A stretch of 64,000 bases of DNA from Bacteroidales bacterium (GTDB lineage: Bacteria; Bacteroidota; Bacteroidia; Bacteroidales; CG2-30-32-10). The translations under genes were made by a program, and so were the position numbers. Below the pieces are notes generated by a model that saw only the letters and a list, made by a program, of their open reading frames with translations, was not told the origin of the DNA and did not search any database. This document shows positions 53,450-63,165 of the stretch, piece by piece. The stretch is from the NCBI GenBank assembly GCA_035353855.1, contig DAOQAK010000004.1, forward strand, positions 51,634-115,633. The letters run 5' to 3'. Numbering within the stretch: the first letter of the stretch is position 1; every line of letters starts with the position of its first letter.

Positions 53450-54217
53450 ATGAAAAAAATATCATTATTTATAATTGTAATTGCATTGATGATCATTGGC
53501 AAATCTTCATTTGCACAGGATAGTGAAAAAAACTTTCATTTCGGACTAAAAGCAACTCCGTCGGTATCATGGTTTACATCCAGTGATAAAAAACTTTCTA
53601 ATGATGGCGTTAAATTCGGATTTGGTTATGGTTTGATCACTGAATTTGCTTTTTCGAAAAATTACGCTTTTTCAACGGGACTTGAAATATTGAATGCCGG
53701 CGGGAAATTAGCTTTTCCAAAATCACCGGATAGCACATATTATCCCGTAGTGAATGAAGATGTAACACCTAACCGTACTGACACTTTTTTACTTCAATCA
53801 CGAAGCTATCGCATAAGGTACGTGAATGTTCCTTTGCTATTAAAACTTAAAACAAATCAAATTGGTGCTATGACATATTTCGGACAGTTTGGATTTGATG
53901 TTTCGTTCAAGTGGAAAGCGATGTGTGATGATGATGGATATTACATAGGGTCACAACCTACAACACGTAAAGATGTTGATATTTCAGAGGATATAAATTT
54001 TATACGCCTGGCTTTAAATGTAGGATTAGGAGCAGAATATAATCTTTCTGGTTCTACATCATTAGTGTTTTCGGTAAATTACAATAACGGATTTACAAAT
54101 GCACTCCGAACAGATTCAAAAACATTATGCCTGTATAAAGTTGGCAAAAAATCAAATCCTTTTGAACAAAAAGCCATGTTGAATTATGTTGGATTAACTG
54201 TAGGCATTTTGTTTTAA
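53450..54217 (+). CDS. PorT-family outer-membrane beta-barrel protein
   Basis: 255 residues from ATG 53450 (MKKISLFIIVIALM), which begins a proper signal peptide ending SSFAQ; an upstream ATG at 53429 is less likely. The body is an eight-stranded-type barrel: FHFGLKATPSVSWFTS, FGFGYGLITEFAFSKNYAFSTGLEI, YVNVPLLLKLKTNQI, RLALNVGLGAEYNLSGSTSLVFSVNYNNGF and the terminal NYVGLTVGILF. PorT/SprT belongs to type IX secretion, but many barrels in this family have no known role. Divergent from gldB. Confidence 0.82.
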   Translation: MKKISLFIIVIALMIIGKSSFAQDSEKNFHFGLKATPSVSWFTSSDKKLSNDGVKFGFGYGLITEFAFSKNYAFSTGLEILNAGGKLAFPKSPDSTYYPVVNEDVTPNRTDTFLLQSRSYRIRYVNVPLLLKLKTNQIGAMTYFGQFGFDVSFKWKAMCDDDGYYIGSQPTTRKDVDISEDINFIRLALNVGLGAEYNLSGSTSLVFSVNYNNGFTNALRTDSKTLCLYKVGKKSNPFEQKAMLNYVGLTVGILF

Positions 54218-54235
54218 CGATACCACAATTTTTAC

Positions 54236-54268
54236 AACCCGATTCACAAACCGAATCGGGTTTTTTAT
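54236..54268 (+). terminator. Terminator between the barrel gene and nadE
   Basis: AACCCGATTC (54236-54245) pairs with GAATCGGGTT (54253-54262), seven-base loop, T-run. nadE begins 13 bases later. Confidence 0.85.
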
Positions 54269-54280
54269 TTACTTTGCATC

Positions 54281-55966
54281 ATGAAAATCGCACTTGCACA
54301 ATTAAATTTTCATATCGGGAATTTCGAAAGCAACACAAAAAAAATTGTTGAAGCTATCTGTAATGCCCGTCAGCACAATGTTGAACTTATTGTCTTTCCC
54401 GAGCTTGCCATAAGCGGTTATCCACCGCGTGATTTTTTAGACTTCGAACATTTCGTAAAAAGCTGTAAAAAATGTATTAAAGAAATTGCGAAAGAATGTA
54501 AAGATATTGGTGCTATTATTGGCTCTCCGGGTTTCAATCCAAATGCAAAAGGAAAAAAGCTTTACAATTCCGCGTACTTACTTTATAATGGAAAAATAGA
54601 ATCGGTGCGTCATAAATCGCTTTTACCAAATTATGATATATTCGACGAATACCGCTATTTTGAACCCAATACAAAATTTGAAATCGTACATTTTAAAGAC
54701 CTCCGTATTGCTTTAACAATCTGTGAAGATTTATGGAATATTACCGATAATCCTCTTTATACCATCAATCCTATGGATGAGCTGATGAAGCAAAATCCGG
54801 ATGTGATGATAAATATTGCTGCATCGCCATTTAATTATGAACAAGCTTTAAAAAGAAAAAAAATCCTGAAAGCTAATATTGATAAATATCATCTTCCATT
54901 ATTTTATGTAAACCATTGCGGAGCACAAACAGAACTGATATTTGACGGCGGTTCGCTTGCATTTGATAATAAAGGAAAAATTGTTGAAGAGCTTGAATAC
55001 TTTAAAGAAGGGCTTGCTGTATTTTCGCTGACATCAGCTAAAAACAAAAATAAAATCGAAACGAATATCCAAAGCGAAAAACAACAAAGCATAAATTTAA
55101 GAACACACCAATCCGAAAATACACAGATATCATTAATACGCCGTGCGCTGGTAACAGGAATAAATAATTATTTTGAAAAACTGAATTTCAGTAAAGCCAT
55201 CCTCGGTCTTTCCGGTGGAATTGATTCAGCGCTGGTTTGTGCACTTGCAGTTGAAGCATTGGGAAAAGAGAATGTCCGCGGAATATTATTGCCTTCCCAT
55301 TTTTCATCAGAACATTCCATTACTGATGCAAAAAAACTTGCAGAGAACCTGGGAATACCATATGATATTATTCCAATTGAAGAAGCATTTAACAGTATTG
55401 AACATTCATTAAAGCCCGTTTTTAAAGGACTTCCACCTTTTGGACTGGCCGAAGAAAATATGCAGGCACGAATAAGAGCCATTATACTGATGGCAATAGC
55501 AAATAAAATAGGATATATTTTGCTTAACACTTCGAATAAAAGTGAAGCTGCTGTGGGTTACGGAACCATTTACGGTGATATGTGCGGTGGGCTTTCCGTT
55601 TTGGGCGATGTATATAAAACACAGGTTTACGAAATTGCAAAACTGATCAATAAAGAAAAAGAAATCATTCCGCAGAATACCATAGATAAAGCTCCATCAG
55701 CAGAGTTAAGACCGGGACAAAAAGATTCCGACTCCTTGCCTGAATACGATATCCTTGACAAAATTCTTTATCAGTATATTGAAAGATCAAAAGGTCCTGA
55801 TGAAATTATTACCATGGGTTTCGACAGTGCAATGGTTCATCATGTGCTGAAACTTGTAAACACAAATGAATGGAAGCGCTACCAAACTCCACCTATCTTG
55901 CGTGTTTCACCAAAAGCTTTCGGAATGGGACGCAGAATGCCTATTGCAGCAAAATATTTATCTTGA
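54281..55966 (+). CDS. nadE: Glutamine-dependent NAD+ synthetase
   Basis: 561 residues, two domains. The N-terminal nitrilase-type glutaminase (about 1-260) has the E-K-C triad in VFPELAISGYPPRDF, RHKSLLPNYDIFDEYRYF and LTICEDLW. The C-terminal synthetase has the PP-loop LGLSGGIDSALVCA and NTSNKSEAAVGYGTIYGDMCGG. It converts deamido-NAD+ to NAD+ using ammonia channelled from glutamine. Short 13-base gap after the preceding terminator. Confidence 0.96.
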   Translation: MKIALAQLNFHIGNFESNTKKIVEAICNARQHNVELIVFPELAISGYPPRDFLDFEHFVKSCKKCIKEIAKECKDIGAIIGSPGFNPNAKGKKLYNSAYLLYNGKIESVRHKSLLPNYDIFDEYRYFEPNTKFEIVHFKDLRIALTICEDLWNITDNPLYTINPMDELMKQNPDVMINIAASPFNYEQALKRKKILKANIDKYHLPLFYVNHCGAQTELIFDGGSLAFDNKGKIVEELEYFKEGLAVFSLTSAKNKNKIETNIQSEKQQSINLRTHQSENTQISLIRRALVTGINNYFEKLNFSKAILGLSGGIDSALVCALAVEALGKENVRGILLPSHFSSEHSITDAKKLAENLGIPYDIIPIEEAFNSIEHSLKPVFKGLPPFGLAEENMQARIRAIILMAIANKIGYILLNTSNKSEAAVGYGTIYGDMCGGLSVLGDVYKTQVYEIAKLINKEKEIIPQNTIDKAPSAELRPGQKDSDSLPEYDILDKILYQYIERSKGPDEIITMGFDSAMVHHVLKLVNTNEWKRYQTPPILRVSPKAFGMGRRMPIAAKYLS

Positions 55967-56008
55967 TTTTTTTGTAGATTATTTTTCCGGGATCATTCGT
56001 AGCGAAAA

Positions 56009-56824
56009 TTATTCCCCTACTTCATTTTGATTTTCTTTTTTTATTCCGCCTTCCAGGTATTTTCCAGCAATATTAAATTTAAGTTCCAATACTTCTTTTA
56101 CCAGGTCTTTTTTTATTTTTACAAAATAAAAAGCATCTTTATCTGAAATATTCAGAACAGCTTCTTTTATTGCATATCCCTGGTAATTACTTTTTATATA
56201 TGTAATGATTGGCGATGGAAGTTCTTTGGGGCTAACCATTTCAACAGTATTACTCAGCTCATCTTCTTTTGCATGAGTAAATGCAGTTCTAATACTGGAA
56301 ATGGAATCGGCAATTCTGGTTTGATTTTTAACTGAATCGGATGGAAGCAACAATGAGTCGGTTCCAATTGTTTTATCAGAAATACTTTTATCAATAGGTT
56401 TACCGGCAAGTGTATAATACAGCTCAGCGCCCGGCTGCGCAATTCCTTCTTTTTTTACATATATAAAATAATAATCAGCGCTTCCCGGTTCCTGAACCAT
56501 TTCAGAAAGTTTAATTTTATACTCGTAATAATTATTTTTAATATCACTTATAATTGGTCCCGGAAGTTCTTTTTCGGAAATCGTATATTTTGTATAATTC
56601 CATGTGCCGTCGTAAACAAATTCGGCACAGCCTTTCATTTCATCATAAGTGAAGTGAGCAATATAAAGATCGCTTTCTCTTTTCCACGATTCAATTGTTG
56701 CATTTGGGAAAATGGCATCAAAATTATTTTTTACTTCCGCGGGCACTTCAGTAGGCTTATATTGCTGGGAAAATAAATCAAAAGAAAAAAACAAGAATAA
56801 CATCAGGCATGAAAATATTTTCAT
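56009..56824 (-). CDS. Exported protein with tandem PepSY-like domains
   Basis: 271 residues with signal peptide (LMLFLFFSFDLFSQ). The first PepSY-like unit reads VPAEVKNNFDAIFPNATIESWKRESDLYIAHFTYD. Partial repeats follow with LPGPIISDIKNNYYEYKIKLSEMV and LPSPIITYIKSNYQGYAIKEAVL, each ending in a Tyr/Phe-rich strand (YYFIYVKKEG, AFYFVKIKKD). PepSY-like (BLIP-like fold) proteins in Bacteroidota are periplasmic and of unknown function. Confidence 0.82.
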   Translation of the reverse strand: MKIFSCLMLFLFFSFDLFSQQYKPTEVPAEVKNNFDAIFPNATIESWKRESDLYIAHFTYDEMKGCAEFVYDGTWNYTKYTISEKELPGPIISDIKNNYYEYKIKLSEMVQEPGSADYYFIYVKKEGIAQPGAELYYTLAGKPIDKSISDKTIGTDSLLLPSDSVKNQTRIADSISSIRTAFTHAKEDELSNTVEMVSPKELPSPIITYIKSNYQGYAIKEAVLNISDKDAFYFVKIKKDLVKEVLELKFNIAGKYLEGGIKKENQNEVGE

Positions 56825-56879
56825 AACACTAAAGCTTTTTAATTTAAAAAAAAATTAAACATTTAACTTGTTTCATTAT

Positions 56880-58172
56880 TTACCTGATGATTGTTTGTGT
56901 CCTGTCGGGTCCGACTGAAACAATATAAATAGGCGTATTTACTGTATCTTCAATAAATTTAATATACTTCATTAATTCAGCCGGTAATTTTTCTACAGAA
57001 GAAATATTCTCAATAGGTTTGTTCCATCCGTCAAATTCCCTGTAAACAGGGGTAACTTCGCCGGAAGAAATATCAAATGGAATATAATCGATGGTTGAAT
57101 TTTTATATTTGTAATGAGTACAAACATTTATTTTTTTAAAGCTGCTAAGTACGTCGGCTTTCATCATGATGAGTTTGCTTGTTCCATTTAGCATTATGGA
57201 ATATTTTAATGCAGGAATATCGAGCCATCCGCAACGCCTGGGTCTTCCGGTTGTAGAACCGTATTCATTACCATTTTTACGTAATATCTCACCGGTTTCA
57301 TCAAACAGTTCTGTAGGGAACGGACCACTTCCAACCCGTGTGCAGTATGCTTTAAAAATTCCGTATACCTCTCCTATGGTTCTTGGCGAAACTCCTAAAC
57401 CTGTGCAAACACCGGCACATACCGTATTTGATGAAGTAACAAAAGGATAAGTACCAAAATCAATATCAAGCATTGATCCTTGCGCTCCTTCGGCGATGAT
57501 ACTTTTATTTTCAGAAAGATTTTTATTGATATATACTTCGCTATCGATAAAAGGAATTTTTTTCAGATGTTCAATTGCTTCGAACCATTTCTTTTCGTAA
57601 TCGGAATATAAGAGCCCGTCAATAGTATAATCTGAATAATCAAAGTGAAGAAAATTAACCAGTTCGAGATGACGTTTTTTCTGCGATTCATATAGTGCAA
57701 TAAAATCTTTTTCTTCAATGTTGCCTATTCGTATCCCGTTCCTTGCAGATTTATCGGTATATGCAGGGCCAATACCTTTTAATGTAGAACCTATCTTCCC
57801 TTCGCCTTTTGCCGTTTCGTTAGCCGCATCGAGCAACCGGTGTGAAGGAAGTATCAAATGCGCTTTTCTTGAAATCAAAAGATTTTTACTTACATCAACA
57901 CCACGTTCAGCAAGTTTTATAATTTCATTATGAAGAATAACCGGGTCGATCACTACTCCATTCCCGATGACATTCATTTTGTTCTTATGAAATATTCCTG
58001 AAGGAATGGTATGAAGAACATGTTTTATCCCATCAAACTCCAGGGTATGACCTGCATTCGGGCCACCCTGAAAACGGGCAATTATTTCATAATTCGGGGT
58101 AAGCACATCTACAATTTTGCCTTTTCCTTCGTCGCCCCATTGCAAACCGATTAATACATCTATATTTTTCAC
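56880..58172 (-). CDS. purA: Adenylosuccinate synthase
   Basis: 430 residues. G13-D-E-G-K-G-K19 P-loop, GPNAGHTL with H41, GIGPAYTDKSARNGIR, GAQGSMLDIDFGTYPFVTSSN and CTRVGSGPFPTEL are all intact. Joins IMP and aspartate using GTP, the committed step to AMP. It lies 12 bases after the Fur-family gene on the same strand, so the two are likely co-transcribed. Confidence 0.97.
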   Translation of the reverse strand: MKNIDVLIGLQWGDEGKGKIVDVLTPNYEIIARFQGGPNAGHTLEFDGIKHVLHTIPSGIFHKNKMNVIGNGVVIDPVILHNEIIKLAERGVDVSKNLLISRKAHLILPSHRLLDAANETAKGEGKIGSTLKGIGPAYTDKSARNGIRIGNIEEKDFIALYESQKKRHLELVNFLHFDYSDYTIDGLLYSDYEKKWFEAIEHLKKIPFIDSEVYINKNLSENKSIIAEGAQGSMLDIDFGTYPFVTSSNTVCAGVCTGLGVSPRTIGEVYGIFKAYCTRVGSGPFPTELFDETGEILRKNGNEYGSTTGRPRRCGWLDIPALKYSIMLNGTSKLIMMKADVLSSFKKINVCTHYKYKNSTIDYIPFDISSGEVTPVYREFDGWNKPIENISSVEKLPAELMKYIKFIEDTVNTPIYIVSVGPDRTQTIIR

Positions 58173-58184
58173 AGAAAAAATTAT

Positions 58185-58643
58185 TTATGATTTAGACTTG
58201 GTATGCTTTTTACACCTACCATAAAATATAAGCGAATGATGTGATATTTCGAAATCGAGCATTTTCATGACCGATAATTTTATTTCATGAATTCGCGGGT
58301 CGCAAAATTCCATCATCTTTCCGCATTCAACACAAATTGCATGATCGTGCTGTTTAAACTTGTATGCTTTTTCAAATTGTGCAACATTTTTACCGAACTG
58401 GTGCTTTACAATCAGGCCGGAAGCCAGGAGCAGTTCAATCGTATTATATAATGTCGCCCTGCTAACGCGGTACCTATTATTCTTCATGCGTATGTAAAGC
58501 GATTCAATATCGAAATGTCCTTCCTGAAGATAAATTTCTTTTAAGATGGAATAACGTTCAGGGGTTTTCCTGTGTTGATGCGATTCAAGATAATTCGTAA
58601 AAATTTGCTTGACGTTATCCAGAGTTTCCTGATCGATCGACAT
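58185..58643 (-). CDS. Fur-family metal-dependent repressor
   Basis: 152 residues. The winged-helix part (about 20-85: KTPERYSILKEIYLQEGHFDIESLYIRMKNNRYRVSRATLYNTIELL) precedes the metal-binding dimer domain with HDHAICVECGKMMEF (C-x2-C) and a C-terminal YGRCKKH. Only one Cys of the second pair is evident, so the structural Zn site may be incomplete. Could be Fur, Zur or PerR; sequence alone does not decide. Upstream of purA in an apparent operon. Confidence 0.9.
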   Translation of the reverse strand: MSIDQETLDNVKQIFTNYLESHQHRKTPERYSILKEIYLQEGHFDIESLYIRMKNNRYRVSRATLYNTIELLLASGLIVKHQFGKNVAQFEKAYKFKQHDHAICVECGKMMEFCDPRIHEIKLSVMKMLDFEISHHSLIFYGRCKKHTKSKS

Positions 58644-58726
58644 AAAAAAAACATTTATTTCAAAGCATAAAATTATTAAAAAAATCTTACGCCGGGAAAT
58701 TAAAAGAATAATTTCTGAAAAAGGAT

Positions 58727-60970
58727 TTATTCTGCTTTATCAATTCTGAAAACTCTTTGAACCCCGTCAACTTTCTTAAGATTTTGGATAAGGTCGTTCA
58801 AATGCTTTGTATCGTTCACATACAGCATAACCGTTCCCTCAAAAGTACCGGCATCGCTTTCAATACTTATGGAACGCATATTCAGGTTTAATTCATTTGA
58901 AATTATTTTTGTAATATTATTAACAATCCCCATTTTATCGCTTCCAAGAATTTTAATTCCCGCAAGAAAAGCAATGGATTCGTTGTTTGTCCATTTTGCT
59001 TTAACGGTACGATAGGCATACTTCGAAAGCATGTTTATCGCGTTCGGACAATTGGCGCGATGAATTTTTATGCCTTCATTAATTGTAACAAAACCAAAAA
59101 CATTATCGCCCGGAATAGGGTTACAACAGGGAGACAACGTATATTGCAATTTATCCATATTATCGCCGATTAATAATGTATCGGCTTTGTCTTTCATTAT
59201 TAAATTAATATTGGATGTTTTGGTTTTTACCGGATCGACTTTTTCTTTTCCGGCAAGACGCGAGAACGGAGAAGTAAGATACTTAAGCCATTTACCTTTA
59301 TCTTTTTCCTGGAATGCTTTTATTTCACGCAGACCGATTTTCCCAATAGCAACCTGGTAAAATAATTCCTGTGAGTTTGGAAGTTTATAAAAGTTGTGAA
59401 GTTTGCCAAGAACCGTATTATTGAATTCCATTTTCAACTGCTTGAACTTGCGCATCAGGATTTCTTTTCCTTCTTCAGCAACCTGTTTTTTATCATCTTT
59501 CAGTGAAGCTTTAATACAGGTTTTTGCTCTGGCAGTGATGACATAATACAGCCAGTCTTCTTTCGGTTTTTGTTTTGCAGAAGTAATAATTTCAACCTGG
59601 TCGCCACTTTTAAGTTTATGATTGAGCGGAACCAGTTTATGATTTACTTTTGCGCCAATACAATTATCGCCAACTTTCGAGTGAATATTATAAGCGAAAT
59701 CAAGAGCCGTAGAATTTACAGGAAGTGTTTTCAGATCACCTTTCGGAGTAAAAATAAACATTTCATCAGCGAAAAGGTTCAATTTAAAATCATCAAGAAA
59801 ATCAAGGGCATTGGCTTCATTGCTTTTTAAAAGTTCACGAATTTTCTTAAGCCATTCATCAAGTCCTTTTTCCTGGTTGTCATGGTCTTTATATTTCCAA
59901 TGTGCCGCATAACCTTTTTCGGCTATTTCATCCATTCGTTCCGAGCGGATCTGAACCTCTACCCATTGACCGGTATTGCTCATTACCGTAGTATGTAATG
60001 ATTCGTATCCGTTTGCTTTTGGGTTTGATATCCAATCGCGAAGCCTGTCGGGATTGGGGCGATAGAAATCAGTAACTATGGAATAAACTTTCCAGCATTC
60101 TGATTTTTCATTTTCAGGTGGAGTGTCAAGAATAATACGTACAGCAAATAAATCATAAATCTCTTCAAAAGGGATTTCCTTTTTTTTCATTTTTTCCCAT
60201 ATGGAATTTATTGATTTCTGCCGGTGTAAAATTGTATATTTTATACCCTGTTTTTTCATTTCCTTTTTAATAGGACTCATGAAACGGGTAATAAATCGGA
60301 TTCTTTCTTCTTCTCTTTCTTTAACTCTTTGAGAAATATTTTGAAAAATTTCCGGCTCTGTATATTTCATAGCCAGATCTTCCAATTCGCTTTTTATGGT
60401 GTACAGCCCTAAACGATGTGCCAGCGGGGCAAAAAGATACGATGTTTCATAAGCGATTTTAAGTTGCTTTTGTTTGGGCATTGCATCAAGAGTGCGCATG
60501 TTGTGCAGCCTGTCAGCCAGCTTAATCAATATCACCCTTACATCATCGGAAAGAGTGAGCAGCATTTTACGAAAATTTTCGGCCTGCATTGAAGGAGAGC
60601 TGTGGTCGAATATTTCCGATATTTTTGTTAACCCATCAATGATACGTGCAACTTTTTCCCCAAAAAGTTCACGAATATCAGTTAGAGTATAATCTGTATC
60701 TTCAACAACATCGTGCAATAATGCACAAACTATAGAGGTAGTACCCAATCCGATTTCGGAGGTGGCAATAGTAGCAACAGCAATGGGATGATAGATATAT
60801 GGCTCACCTGATTTTCGCCTCATATCCTTATGCGCTTCCACTGCAAGATTAAAAGCTTTTCTTATTACTCTTTTATCTTCAGCAGAAGTATATACTTTGC
60901 AAACCTTCAGTAAGCTCCTGTACCGCTTAATAATTTCTATTCGTTCTTTTTCAACATTTATTTCCTGCAT
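58727..60970 (-). CDS. Bifunctional (p)ppGpp synthetase/hydrolase, RelA/SpoT family
   Basis: 747 residues. An HD hydrolase domain (H61; H86-D-V-V-E-D91) with intact metal ligands, a synthetase domain (YTILHRQKSINSIWEKMKKKEIPFEEIYDLFAVRIIL, NPKANGYESLHTTV, EVQIRSERMDEIAEKGYAAHW), a TGS domain (IFTPKGDLKTLPVNSTALDFAY) and a C-terminal ACT domain are all present. Both activities are therefore predicted. It sets alarmone levels in response to amino-acid or other starvation. Confidence 0.95.
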   Translation of the reverse strand: MQEINVEKERIEIIKRYRSLLKVCKVYTSAEDKRVIRKAFNLAVEAHKDMRRKSGEPYIYHPIAVATIATSEIGLGTTSIVCALLHDVVEDTDYTLTDIRELFGEKVARIIDGLTKISEIFDHSSPSMQAENFRKMLLTLSDDVRVILIKLADRLHNMRTLDAMPKQKQLKIAYETSYLFAPLAHRLGLYTIKSELEDLAMKYTEPEIFQNISQRVKEREEERIRFITRFMSPIKKEMKKQGIKYTILHRQKSINSIWEKMKKKEIPFEEIYDLFAVRIILDTPPENEKSECWKVYSIVTDFYRPNPDRLRDWISNPKANGYESLHTTVMSNTGQWVEVQIRSERMDEIAEKGYAAHWKYKDHDNQEKGLDEWLKKIRELLKSNEANALDFLDDFKLNLFADEMFIFTPKGDLKTLPVNSTALDFAYNIHSKVGDNCIGAKVNHKLVPLNHKLKSGDQVEIITSAKQKPKEDWLYYVITARAKTCIKASLKDDKKQVAEEGKEILMRKFKQLKMEFNNTVLGKLHNFYKLPNSQELFYQVAIGKIGLREIKAFQEKDKGKWLKYLTSPFSRLAGKEKVDPVKTKTSNINLIMKDKADTLLIGDNMDKLQYTLSPCCNPIPGDNVFGFVTINEGIKIHRANCPNAINMLSKYAYRTVKAKWTNNESIAFLAGIKILGSDKMGIVNNITKIISNELNLNMRSISIESDAGTFEGTVMLYVNDTKHLNDLIQNLKKVDGVQRVFRIDKAE

Positions 60971-60995
60971 GAATACAGAATTATTTTTAGTTCTA

Positions 60996-61003
60996 CAAAA
61001 ATA
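60996..61003 (-). promoter_or_regulatory. -7 box for the relA/spoT gene
   Basis: TATTTTTG (minus strand), a perfect TAnnTTTG, 25 bases before the ATG. Confidence 0.45.
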
Positions 61004-61165
61004 ACTTAAAAAGAAATGAAGTCAAATTAAAAACGAATGTTTTTAAAAAATCAGGGGAATATAATAAAATTATAACTGCTGTTATACTTAGCTTACCGCA
61101 TTTCCGTTATGGATTAAGAATAATAAACCATCTGATTAATCCAATATTTCTACAACAAAAAAATA

Positions 61166-62881
61166 CTACTGTCCTGTCCATTGTTTCACCTGTTCAATTG
61201 TAGGAGCAGGAATTTCGAGTTTCATTTTTTTTCTTAACCCACAAAGGTCGTTGAAAAATTTATTCGGATTGGCTGATTTAACCGCATCAACAGTTGTATA
61301 GCCTGCTTTCATAACTACAGGAATCCAATCTACAGGAATTCCTAATAAAATAAATTCATCGTTCGATACGGTCACAGCTTTTTTCTCGGGTCGCATCTGC
61401 GGGAAAAACAGAACATCCTGTATGGATTGTTGGTTGGTCATGATCATGGTTAGTCGGTCGATACCAATACCAAGACCTGCTGTTGGCGGCATTCCGAATT
61501 CCAATGCACGGAGGAAATCTTCATCAAGCACCATGGCTTCTTCATCGCCGCGTTTGCCAAGTTCCAGCTGTGCTTCAAAACGTTTGCGCTGGTCGATCGG
61601 GTCGTTCAATTCTGAAAATGCATTACAAATTTCTTTACCATTACAAATGGCTTCGAAACGTTCAACCAGTCCTTCCTTACTGCGATGCTTCTTTGCCAAT
61701 GGCGACATTTCCACAGGATAATCAGTAATAAAAGTTGGTTGTAATAAATTGGGCTCGCAACATTCACCGAAAATAGCATCAATCAATTTTCCGCGTCCCA
61801 TGGTATCATCAATCTTCACATTCAGTTTCAGTGCGGTGGTTCTTAGTTGCTGTTCATCCATTTCAGAAATATCGATCTCTGTATAATGTTTTATTGCTTC
61901 ATACATTGTAAATCGTTTCCATGGGCGTTTGAAATTAATCAGGTTTTCACCAATTGTTATTTCTGTTTTCCCATTCAAATCAAGGGCAATACGCTCCACC
62001 ATTTCTTCAACAGTATTCATCATCCATTCGTAGTCCTTATAAGCGACATACAATTCCATTTGTGTGAATTCGGGATTATGAAAACGGTCCATCCCTTCAT
62101 TACGAAAATCTTTAGAGAATTCGTACACTCCTTCGTAACCGCCAACAATAAGGCGTTTCAGGTAAAGCTCGTTGGCTATTCTTAAATACAAAGCTGTATC
62201 GAGTGTATTATGATGGGTTTTGAAAGGACGTGCAGTAGCGCCACCATAAATAGGTTGTAAAATTGGGGTTTCCACTTCTAGGTAACTTTTTTCATTTAAA
62301 AAATTTCGCATGGAATTCACCAGTTTTGTGCGTTTCATAAATACTTCACGTACCTGCGGATTCACGATCATATCAAGATAACGCATACGGTAACGTTGTT
62401 CAGGATCGGTAAACGCATCGTAGGTTATACCGTCTTTTTCTTTTACGATAGGCAACGGACGCAACGATTTTGAAAGCATCTTAAATTCCTTCACATGAAT
62501 AGTGGTTTCGCCCATCTGCGTGGTGAAAACATAACCTTTCACACCAATAATATCGCCGATATCAAGAAGTTTTTTAAAAACGATATTGTATAAACTCTTA
62601 TCTTCTCCCGGGCAAATATCATCGCGTTTAAAATAAAGCTGGATACGTCCTGCGGCATCCTGTATTTCTGCAAACGAGGCATTACCCATTATTCTGCGGG
62701 TCATGATACGACCGGCAATACTTATATCCTGGTATAAAGTTTTATCGTTTGGAAACTTTTCCAGTACATCTTTTGTGTTTGCATTCACTTCAAATAAATC
62801 AGCGGGATAAGGATTAATTCCCAACTGCTGTAGTTCTTCCAGCGATTTTCTGCGGATAACTTCCTGTTCACTTAGTTCCAT
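61166..62881 (-). CDS. lysS: Lysyl-tRNA synthetase, class II, with C-terminal extension
   Basis: 571 residues, about 65 longer than E. coli LysS. OB-fold anticodon domain (about 50-150), then class II motifs: SYLEVETPILQPIYGGATARPF, FRNEGMDRFHNPEFTQMELY (motif 2) and GLGIGIDRLTMIMTNQQSIQDVLFFPQMRPEK (motif 3). The added C-terminal part (VDWIPVVMKAGYTTVDAVKSA...) looks like a helix-hairpin-helix-type segment seen in other Bacteroidota LysS proteins. Confidence 0.97.
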   Translation of the reverse strand: MELSEQEVIRRKSLEELQQLGINPYPADLFEVNANTKDVLEKFPNDKTLYQDISIAGRIMTRRIMGNASFAEIQDAAGRIQLYFKRDDICPGEDKSLYNIVFKKLLDIGDIIGVKGYVFTTQMGETTIHVKEFKMLSKSLRPLPIVKEKDGITYDAFTDPEQRYRMRYLDMIVNPQVREVFMKRTKLVNSMRNFLNEKSYLEVETPILQPIYGGATARPFKTHHNTLDTALYLRIANELYLKRLIVGGYEGVYEFSKDFRNEGMDRFHNPEFTQMELYVAYKDYEWMMNTVEEMVERIALDLNGKTEITIGENLINFKRPWKRFTMYEAIKHYTEIDISEMDEQQLRTTALKLNVKIDDTMGRGKLIDAIFGECCEPNLLQPTFITDYPVEMSPLAKKHRSKEGLVERFEAICNGKEICNAFSELNDPIDQRKRFEAQLELGKRGDEEAMVLDEDFLRALEFGMPPTAGLGIGIDRLTMIMTNQQSIQDVLFFPQMRPEKKAVTVSNDEFILLGIPVDWIPVVMKAGYTTVDAVKSANPNKFFNDLCGLRKKMKLEIPAPTIEQVKQWTGQ

Positions 62882-62904
62882 GCTGCATTAAATTTAATTT
62901 CGCG

Positions 62905-62912
62905 CAAAGTTA
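62905..62912 (-). promoter_or_regulatory. -7 box for lysS
   Basis: TAACTTTG (minus strand), a perfect TAnnTTTG, 23 bases before the ATG. The rest of the 62,882-63,165 gap has no coding frame beyond a 13-codon one, but a weak hairpin CGCTCC/GGAGCG lies near 63072-63100. Confidence 0.5.
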
Positions 62913-63165
62913 AAGATTTTCATTAATCGAAATCAGATTATTTTACATCTTTGCAACATGAAATATCCATGCAAACGTAAAATCGCACCAACCGTGTGAT
63001 AAATAAAATTGATGCGGGAATTAAAAGTGGGATCAAAATCAGTATGGATATTCACAAGTGAGCTAGTGTTGCGCTCCTATGTATATCGGGAGTGGAGCGG
63101 ATAACAAAAAAAAATATAGTCCTGACAATTCACAGATTTTATACACATTATAATTTTAAATACAG

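Noticed and set aside
61422..61728. Two plus-strand frames over lysS
   Set aside because: Antisense to the conserved class II catalytic motifs of lysS.
63072..63100. Hairpin CGCTCC...GGAGCG before lipB considered as a riboswitch or small RNA
   Set aside because: Short stem without conserved riboswitch features or a T-run; nothing supports a functional RNA.
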